Assembly (NCBI GenBank): GCA_964620555.1
Contig: CAZUGZ010000052.1
Coordinates: forward strand, 1 to 11,372
Source: JAPOQD01 sp964620555
Lineage (GTDB): Bacteria > Pseudomonadota > Gammaproteobacteria > Pseudomonadales > Halieaceae
Direction: 5' to 3'
Length of the DNA: 11,372 nt
Positions 6,493-11,372 of the stretch are shown piece after piece; the first letter of the stretch is position 1, and each line of letters starts with the position of its first letter. The position numbers and the translations under genes are program-made. Below the pieces are notes generated by a model, which did no database searches, was not told the DNA's origin, and saw only the letters and a program-made list of their open reading frames with translations.

Positions 6493-6553
6493 ACCATCCT
6501 CGCCGCAATAAATCGCAATTTACAGGGTAGTCCCTGACCATTTGAGTGGCCGG

Positions 6554-6582
6554 ATAATAATCCAACCTTTATATTAACTCAA
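6554..6582 (-). promoter_or_regulatory. Sigma70-type promoter for the minus-strand SnoaL gene
   Basis: On the minus strand, TTGAGT (6582-6577) and TATTAT (6559-6554) are separated by exactly 17 bases. They match the consensus at 4 of 6 and 5 of 6 positions. Transcription would begin near 6547, giving a leader of about 55 bases before ATG 6492. The -35 hexamer lies within one of the three TTTGAGT repeats. Confidence 0.5.
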
Positions 6583-6623
6583 ACGTTTAATTGGCGATAC
6601 ATAGAGGAAATTTGAGTACACCG

Positions 6624-6646
6624 TACCAAATATAATCTACTTGGTA
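6624..6646. promoter_or_regulatory. Inverted repeat TACCAA-N11-TTGGTA, candidate operator
   Basis: TACCAA (6624-6629) and TTGGTA (6641-6646) form a perfect 6-bp dyad with an 11-base AT-rich centre containing TATAAT (6631-6636). No matching -35 is found at normal spacing, so the TATAAT is probably not a -10 element on the plus strand. The 23-bp size suits a dimeric regulator controlling both divergent units. Confidence 0.35.
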
Positions 6647-6750
6647 AGTCGCAATCCATCGCGTTCGGTCGAAGCTTTTTCCACAGATTAGCAGTCACGT
6701 TCAAGACTAGCGGCAAAACATGCGGAGCTCTCGAAAACACAGAATAGCAC

Positions 6751-6779
6751 TGGATAGCGTTTCAAGGTTTATATATACT
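6751..6779 (+). promoter_or_regulatory. Candidate promoter for the P450 operon
   Basis: TGGATA (6751-6756) and TATACT (6774-6779) are spaced by 17 bases. They match sigma70 consensus at 4 and 5 of 6 positions. Transcription would start near 6786, about 50 bases before the P450 ATG. AT-rich surroundings make chance matches likely. Confidence 0.35.
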
Positions 6780-6835
6780 TATATGTCACATTAATTGTAC
6801 TTTCCCGTCACCCCGATCCCACCGGAGATCCCGCG

Positions 6836-8092
6836 ATGAATGCGACCTTCCCTCTTGAGGACTTCAAGGACGATTTCGATCCTTTTACTGCGCTCTTAAA
6901 CGTAGCGGGTCAGTCGCATATTGAGGACCCTTACCCGGCGCTGATACAACTGCGAAAAGAGCGGGGACCGGTTCTGGAAATTGATCTGTCTGTCGCGGCA
7001 GGCGCAGCGCGCTGGACAACATGGGAAGCAGATCGCCCCCTGTACGCTGTATTGGGTTTTGACGAAATCAGTCAGGTACTTCTGGATAACGAGAATTTTT
7101 CAAATACGGTCTACCAGAGTACGCTCGGCGTAACCTTTGGCAAAAGTGTTACAACGATGGATCCACCTGACCATACGCGTTACAGGCGACTGTTCCAGCA
7201 GGCTTTCACACCGCGTATGCTGGAAAGGCTCAAGCACTCTTTCCAACAGGTAATCGACCGCCTTTTTGCGAATTTTGAAAAGCGCGGCAATGCAGACCTG
7301 GTAGGCGAGTTGGCTCTGCACTTTCCGTTCCAGTTCATAATGGACCTAATGCGCATGCCCGAAGAGCAGCGAACGCTGTTCCACAAGCTAGCAGCTGCCC
7401 AGGCCTGTATTTCATTTGACACGGAACACAGCATCGAAGCGTCACGTATTCTTGGAAATTATCTGTCGCCGCTTATTGATGAGCGACGGAAAAATGGTGG
7501 AGATGATGATTTCGTGGCCGTTATGGCCCGCGCCGAAGTCGATGGTCAGCAACTACCCCAGGAAATTATCATCGCATTCTTTCGCCAGTTAATGAATGCT
7601 GGCGGTGATACCAGTTATCATGCGTTTTCGAGCATTTTAACTGCGCTTTTTACGCACCCGGAACAACTTGAAGAAATTAAACAGGATCGCAGCCTGATCA
7701 AACAGGCTATTGAAGAAGGATTGCGATGGGAACCCCCCCTCCCCGCCACAATAATTCGTGAAGCGATCAATACCGTCGAAATTGGTGGTGTTACCATTCC
7801 TGCAGGAACCGCTGTCCAACTTGCGCTCGGAGTCGCCAATCGCGACGAAAAGATATGGGAAAACCCTGAGCGTTTTGATATTCATCGCACGCCAAAACGC
7901 CATCTCGCTTTTGGGTATGGTCCTCATATTTGCATCGGCCAGCATCTCGCCAGACTGGAACTCACCATGGCGTTGAACCAGATTTTGGATCGCCTGCCTA
8001 ATGTGCGGCTCGACCCTGAAAAATCTGCACCGAAAATCCTCGGCTTCAGTATGCGCGGCGCGGAATCCGTGCCTGTCGTGTTCGATGTATGA
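6836..8092 (+). CDS. Cytochrome P450, soluble bacterial class
   Basis: This 418-residue soluble haem-thiolate monooxygenase inserts one oxygen atom from O2 into an organic substrate. It would use electrons from a ferredoxin and ferredoxin reductase that are not encoded here. The I-helix oxygen-activation motif is AGGDT (255-259). The K-helix ExxR is Glu294-Gly-Leu-Arg297. The haem-binding signature FGYGPHICIG places the axial ligand at Cys366. The DPPDHTRYRRLFQQAFTP segment before the I helix is a standard C-helix region. There is no membrane anchor, and the length is typical. ATG 6836 has GGAG 8 bases upstream. It heads a plus-strand run with a serine hydrolase, an SDR remnant and a crotonase. 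Substrate is unknown: CYPs in similar settings act on steroids, terpenes or alkanes, and this context favours a hydrophobic cyclic compound. Confidence 0.96.
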   Translation: MNATFPLEDFKDDFDPFTALLNVAGQSHIEDPYPALIQLRKERGPVLEIDLSVAAGAARWTTWEADRPLYAVLGFDEISQVLLDNENFSNTVYQSTLGVTFGKSVTTMDPPDHTRYRRLFQQAFTPRMLERLKHSFQQVIDRLFANFEKRGNADLVGELALHFPFQFIMDLMRMPEEQRTLFHKLAAAQACISFDTEHSIEASRILGNYLSPLIDERRKNGGDDDFVAVMARAEVDGQQLPQEIIIAFFRQLMNAGGDTSYHAFSSILTALFTHPEQLEEIKQDRSLIKQAIEEGLRWEPPLPATIIREAINTVEIGGVTIPAGTAVQLALGVANRDEKIWENPERFDIHRTPKRHLAFGYGPHICIGQHLARLELTMALNQILDRLPNVRLDPEKSAPKILGFSMRGAESVPVVFDV

Positions 8093-8177
8093 AACCAGGA
8101 GCTGACAGGAATTCTGTGTTCGGTAGCCGTCGAGCTAATCAGGATTGCCGGGGCAGCCCCACATTGACACATTGACC

Positions 8178-9395
8178 ATGGATAACCACGCTCAGACTGT
8201 CGTCCAACACGCCGTTGATAACGCTATCTCGATGGGCGACGAAATCGGTATGCAGGTCGTCGCCTATCACAATGGTAAGCTCGCTATTGATGTCTGGGGC
8301 GGGTTTGCCGACCCGAAGACCGGCCGCGAGGTCGATGGCGACACACTGTTTAATGTTTACTCGGTAACAAAAGCTGTGGTGGCCACAGCAATCCATATGA
8401 TGGTGGATCGGGGCCACCTTGACTATGACACACCCATTGTCAAATGGTGGCCGGAGTACGGCGCGCACGGCAAGGAAAACACAACAGTTCGCCATGTCCT
8501 GACCCACCGAGCCTGCGTACCGCATATGCCCGCTGGCATTACCATTGAGAAGATGTGTGACTGGGACTGGATGACAAACGCCATTGCGCAACTCAAACCA
8601 CTAGAAGAACCTGGCACCAAAACGCTCTACCTGTCGATGACATTTGGTTGGATACTGGGCGAAGTGCTCAGACGCGCAGACCCGGAACGACGAACAATGG
8701 GACATTTTGTTAGAGAAGAAATCGCACTGCCGCTCAAGGCGCCCGATTTGTGGATTGGTCTACCCGACGAAGAGGCGCCGCGATTTGCCCGCCACACTAA
8801 CGCTTTGTACCCTGTCCCACCGCAGTTTTCCAGCACCATGTGGCGGACAATGACAGCGCTTTCGAAAGTGCTCCCCAACAATCTCTTTGCCAGAATGATG
8901 AAATTGCCACCCCTGTTCCTGGCATCCATGCCTTTTGCCGTTTCTCTTGTACCCGACGTGTTCGAGCGACCCGATGTTCGGCGCGCCGAAATCGGCGGCG
9001 TGGGTGGAATTTTTAGTGCGCGAAGTGAGGCGCGATTCTGGGCCATGCTCGCCAACGGTGGAGAGCTCGATGGTGTTCGCCTGCTTTCCAGCGAACTTGT
9101 TTCAACGCTCAATAGACCACGCAGCGACAGCGACGAGAAAGACCCGGTGATGTTTGATATTCCGCTGCCACTCAGTATCGGTGGTTACTGGCTTGGGGGG
9201 CCTAACCCACCCGTAGCCTCAGCGCAAAGCCCCAGAGCCCTTTGCCATCCAGGACAGGGTGGTTCTATTGGCTGGGCTGACCCTGATCAAAATCTGGCGG
9301 TTGCGATCTGTCACAATCGGATGTCTAACGTACTCGAACTGGAGAAAGATCCAGTCTTTCTCATTTCGCAAGCGGTTCGTAAAGCACTGGATTAA
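8178..9395 (+). CDS. Beta-lactamase-fold serine hydrolase / esterase (PF00144 type)
   Basis: This 405-residue protein belongs to the class C beta-lactamase / EstB-like esterase family. The nucleophile motif SxxK is Ser62-Val-Thr-Lys65, in the context LFNVYSVTKAVVATA. The tyrosine of the second motif is Tyr151 in YLSMTFGWILGEVLRR, and the third motif is HPGQGG (357-362). Upstream, VVAYHNGKLAIDVWGG is the typical N-terminal sheet of this family. These enzymes mostly hydrolyse carboxylic esters or lactones rather than beta-lactams, and no signal peptide is visible, so a cytoplasmic esterase role is favoured. The start is uncertain: ATG 8178 has no clear ribosome-binding site, while TTG 8145 (11 codons longer) directly abuts AGGA. 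It lies 85 bp after the P450 and probably shares its transcript. It could open a lactone or remove an acyl group from the P450 substrate or product. Confidence 0.9.
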   Translation: MDNHAQTVVQHAVDNAISMGDEIGMQVVAYHNGKLAIDVWGGFADPKTGREVDGDTLFNVYSVTKAVVATAIHMMVDRGHLDYDTPIVKWWPEYGAHGKENTTVRHVLTHRACVPHMPAGITIEKMCDWDWMTNAIAQLKPLEEPGTKTLYLSMTFGWILGEVLRRADPERRTMGHFVREEIALPLKAPDLWIGLPDEEAPRFARHTNALYPVPPQFSSTMWRTMTALSKVLPNNLFARMMKLPPLFLASMPFAVSLVPDVFERPDVRRAEIGGVGGIFSARSEARFWAMLANGGELDGVRLLSSELVSTLNRPRSDSDEKDPVMFDIPLPLSIGGYWLGGPNPPVASAQSPRALCHPGQGGSIGWADPDQNLAVAICHNRMSNVLELEKDPVFLISQAVRKALD

Positions 9396-9423
9396 AATGA
9401 TCTGAATTTCCAAAGGAAAAAAC

Positions 9424-9633
9424 ATGTCAGTCCGGGTTCTGGTTACCGGCGCATCCGGTTTTATCGCTCAGCAACTGGTTATAGACCTCTTAAGTAAAGG
9501 TTATGAGGTTCGCGGAACGATTCGCTCGCTTGCAAAAGCTGATCGCTTGCGTGCTATCTATGCAGAACATACTGATGTTGCTGCGATCTTTTATCTGCTG
9601 GGCAACCTGATCACTGTTGATTTGGATATATGA
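9424..9633 (+). pseudogene. Truncated NAD(P)-dependent extended SDR (epimerase/DFR-like) fragment
   Basis: Only 69 codons remain of what looks like an extended SDR of about 330-350 residues. The first 50 are typical: MSVRVLVTGASGFIAQQLV with the TGASGFI dinucleotide-binding loop, then LLSKGYEVRGTIRSLAKADRLRAIY, as in dihydroflavonol-reductase, 3-beta-hydroxysteroid and cinnamoyl-CoA reductase relatives. After HTD (about residue 51) the text becomes VAAIFYLLGNLITVDLDI and stops. The expected 'ELVxADL' strand and all catalytic residues (Ser, YxxxK) are missing. The gene still has a good AAAGGA site before ATG 9424, so it is probably translated. Its stop overlaps an ATG at 9630. The simplest reading is an internal deletion that removed the rest of the gene. 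A functional small Rossmann-only protein is a less likely alternative. It lies 28 bp after the hydrolase. Confidence 0.75.
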
Positions 9634-9653
9634 AGGGTAGAGGTAATGTAGGT

Positions 9654-10448
9654 ATGGAAAATAACGAAGGATTGCTGTTCGAGAGGCGTGACGCTGTGGC
9701 GATTATGACTTTAAATCGCCCGGAGAAGTTAAATGCGCTAACGATTGAACTTGTTGACGGTATGCAGGCTCATTTGGATAACTGTAATGATGACCCGGAT
9801 ATCCGCGCGTTAGTTATTACGGGCGCGGGTCGCGGTTTTTGCTCGGGCTTTGACTTAAAGGCGGGCAATATTGCGGATGCCAGGCGCAAATCCGTTTTTA
9901 GCATGATGGACTACGCTAACCATTGGATCGTACGTCTACGTGCATTTGCCAAGCCGACGATTGCCGCTGTCAATGGCGTTGCTGCCGGTGGTGGTTTGGG
10001 GCTGGCACTCGGTTGTGACTTGCGGATCGCTTCCGACAGCGCAAAGTTTTCTGCGATTTTTGCCCAGATAGGGATGCCAACACAAGACGCTGCCGGTGCT
10101 CTTTTGCCGCAGGTTGTGGGTATTCCCAAAGCACTCGAAATGATTTACACAGCAAAAATGGTAGAGGCCGATGAAGCTGAGCGTATCGGGCTTGCCAATG
10201 AAGTAGTGCCGGCCGACGAACTGTTGGAGCGCGCTATTGCCGTGGGCGAACGTATCGCCGAGCTTTCACCTATCGCAATTGCGATGTCTAAACAGGTGGT
10301 ACTGCGCGGTTATAACAAGCCGCTCGAGGACCAGCTGGCATACCAGAATATCGGCGCCTTCTTGAATATGAGTTACGCCCAGGAGGACCTAAAAGAAGCT
10401 GTTGCTGCATTCGCTGAAAAACGCAAACCCGAATTCAAGGGGCGCTGA
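9654..10448 (+). CDS. Enoyl-CoA hydratase/isomerase (crotonase) family protein
   Basis: This 264-residue crotonase-fold enzyme acts on an acyl-CoA thioester. The oxyanion hole comes from the GFCSGFDL segment and from VNGVAAGGGLGLALGCDLRIAS. The first hydratase glutamate (Glu144 of rat crotonase) is replaced by Phe, as in PaaG-type isomerases. The Asp used by many of those isomerases (in 'GLIPDSGG') is replaced by Gln144, with Asp145 one place on, in MPTQDAAGALLPQ. The glutamate of ALEMIYTAK aligns with the second hydratase glutamate. Its reaction therefore cannot be called as simple hydration. ATG 9654 is chosen because AGAGG lies about 9 bases before it. ATG 9630, overlapping the previous stop, lacks a site. 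It is the last gene of the P450 run. Isomerase, hydratase, hydrolase or C-C lyase activity on a CoA ester are all possible within the family. Confidence 0.92.
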   Translation: MENNEGLLFERRDAVAIMTLNRPEKLNALTIELVDGMQAHLDNCNDDPDIRALVITGAGRGFCSGFDLKAGNIADARRKSVFSMMDYANHWIVRLRAFAKPTIAAVNGVAAGGGLGLALGCDLRIASDSAKFSAIFAQIGMPTQDAAGALLPQVVGIPKALEMIYTAKMVEADEAERIGLANEVVPADELLERAIAVGERIAELSPIAIAMSKQVVLRGYNKPLEDQLAYQNIGAFLNMSYAQEDLKEAVAAFAEKRKPEFKGR

Positions 10449-10562
10449 TTCAAGTGGGTTATCCTGTCTGGGGTAATGACGATCAGGGAAGCCAGGCCCC
10501 CAGTATACATCGTGCATAGGGGTTGATTTCGACTGTACTCCCTGCACCCTGGTCGTTTGCTT

Positions 10563-11372
10563 TTAGTCGTTCATGCTGCGAAATGCCCTGATCTTGGCTT
10601 CCATAGCCTGCCTACAAACGACTGACTCCGGCGCCATGCTCTCGAATCCGTGAGGCGCTCCTGGGAATACGTGCAGCTCAACCGAGTTGCCGCCCTGCAT
10701 AAGTTGAGTGGCGTATAGGACGGTTTCGTCCCTGAAAATATCGAGTTCCCCAATATCGATATAGCTTGGGGGAAGGTTGCTGAAGTCAGTTTCGCGTGCC
10801 GGCGCGGCATAGGATGAAACCGCATCTGACCCTATCGTATCCCCAACAAAACTCTGCCAGCCTGTGAAGTTTTGGTCGTAAGACCAGGTAATAAACGGTT
10901 CCAGCGTCGGATCAGGCTCGGTGTTGCGATCATCGAGCATAGGGCAAAGCAGGAACTGCTTTGCCAACGAAGGGCCACCCCGGTCTCGAGTCATCAGTGC
11001 AAGGGCTGCGGCGATGCCCCCACCGCCACTGTCACCGGCGACGCCGATTCTGCCGGGATCCACCCCCAGTTGCCCGGCGTGCTCCACCAGCCAGAGCAAA
11101 CTAGCGTAGGCGTCCTCGACGGGTACGGGAAAGGGGTGCTCAGGTGGCAATCGGAAGTCAACCGAGAGAATGGCAACATCTGCCCGCGCTGCATAGTATT
11201 TGCATACCGGATCATAGAGATCCATGCTGGCTCCTATCTTGCCGCCACCGTGTGTCCAGAGAAGCGCAGCGCGAGAGCTTGAGTTCTGACGCTTGTACCA
11301 TCGCAGCGGAACGCGCACACCATCGCCGGCCGCGGCGTTATAGTCCTCAATTTGCATCACTTCCTCGGTGAC
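10563..11372 (-). CDS. HSL-type alpha/beta hydrolase (fold-3 esterase), 5' end probably cut by window
   Basis: About 265-269 residues of a hormone-sensitive-lipase-family esterase are visible. The oxyanion motif HGGG lies near residue 37 counted from GTG 11360. The nucleophile is in GDSGGGG (Ser at about 111), the acid is Asp in GELDIFRDE (about 207), and the base is His in APHGF (about 237), so the catalytic triad is complete. HPFPVPVEDAYASLLWL is also typical. The frame is open to the window edge (V-T-E-E before the GTG/ATG pair). Family members often carry a longer N-terminal cap, so the true start may lie outside, although GAGGAA before GTG 11360 and ATG 11357 could be a ribosome-binding site. 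It would hydrolyse short or medium esters and is cytoplasmic as far as visible. It converges on the crotonase gene with a 114-bp gap in which I find no clear terminator. Confidence 0.9.
   Translation of the reverse strand, partial: VTEEVMQIEDYNAAAGDGVRVPLRWYKRQNSSSRAALLWTHGGGKIGASMDLYDPVCKYYAARADVAILSVDFRLPPEHPFPVPVEDAYASLLWLVEHAGQLGVDPGRIGVAGDSGGGGIAAALALMTRDRGGPSLAKQFLLCPMLDDRNTEPDPTLEPFITWSYDQNFTGWQSFVGDTIGSDAVSSYAAPARETDFSNLPPSYIDIGELDIFRDETVLYATQLMQGGNSVELHVFPGAPHGFESMAPESVVCRQAMEAKIRAFRSMND

Larger units (their letters stand above)
6493..6835. promoter_or_regulatory. 343-bp AT-rich divergent control region
   Basis: This gene-free stretch lies between the minus-strand SnoaL gene and the plus-strand P450. 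It is the most AT-rich part of the window (22 of 60 bases are G or C at 6601-6660). It holds a promoter on each strand, a TACCAA/TTGGTA dyad, and three copies of TTTGAGT: 6541-6547, 6577-6583 inverted, and 6611-6617. I found no open frame of interest and no tRNA-like or riboswitch-like fold. Confidence 0.6.

Noticed and set aside
6612..6636. Plus-strand promoter TTGAGT with TATAAT
   Set aside because: The spacing is 13 bases, too short for sigma70 recognition. The candidate at 6751-6779 has correct 17-base spacing.
10449..10562. Terminator between the convergent crotonase and HSL hydrolase genes
   Set aside because: I looked for a GC-rich stem followed by T residues on either strand and found none that is convincing.
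1..11372. CRISPR array, tRNA, transposase or phage attachment site
   Set aside because: No regularly spaced repeats, cloverleaf-like segments, mobile-element proteins or flanking duplications were seen on either strand.

Overview
The window looks like a catabolic region from a proteobacterium, most likely a marine-type gammaproteobacterium with an alphaproteobacterium as the alternative. The evidence is a DUF1244 protein, a family known from proteobacteria; REP-like intergenic palindromes with CACTGGATTCCGGC-type arms; and dense acyl-CoA and short-chain dehydrogenase chemistry. No rRNA, tRNA, CRISPR array, transposase or integrase was recognised.

Left block (about 1-5118), GC-rich. An FAD-linked oxidase of the glycolate oxidase GlcD / D-2-hydroxyglutarate dehydrogenase / D-lactate dehydrogenase type (+) converges, 8 bp apart, on a minus-strand pair. 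That pair is a thiolase (3653-2478) followed 11 bp later by an SDR dehydrogenase (2466-1555). Together they would perform the last two steps of a beta-oxidation cycle: hydroxyacyl-CoA dehydrogenation and thiolysis. They resemble the sterol side-chain pair FadA5/ChsB1. An unannotated 46-codon frame (3804-3664) ends inside the thiolase ribosome-binding region. A 196-bp intergenic stretch with a REP-like inverted pair and two dyads separates this from a plus-strand SDR-DUF1244 pair.

Right block (about 5119-11372), visibly lower in GC (about 37-55% in sampled lines against about 70% on the left). Two SnoaL/NTF2-fold proteins sit tail to tail (5349-5882 + and 5914-6492 -). A 343-bp AT-rich divergent control region follows. 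Next is a plus-strand run: cytochrome P450, beta-lactamase-fold serine hydrolase, a truncated 69-aa extended-SDR fragment, and a crotonase-superfamily enzyme. A minus-strand HSL-type alpha/beta hydrolase enters from the right edge, and its 5' end may lie outside the window.

Taken together, the enzyme set (P450 hydroxylation, ester hydrolysis by two unrelated hydrolases, SnoaL-type dehydration or isomerisation, alcohol dehydrogenation by SDRs, crotonase and thiolase steps) fits degradation of a polycyclic, steroid-like or terpenoid compound. The substrate is an inference. The right block shows signs of recombination: the composition change, the truncated SDR, and a possible frameshifted N-terminal remnant at 5233-5329.
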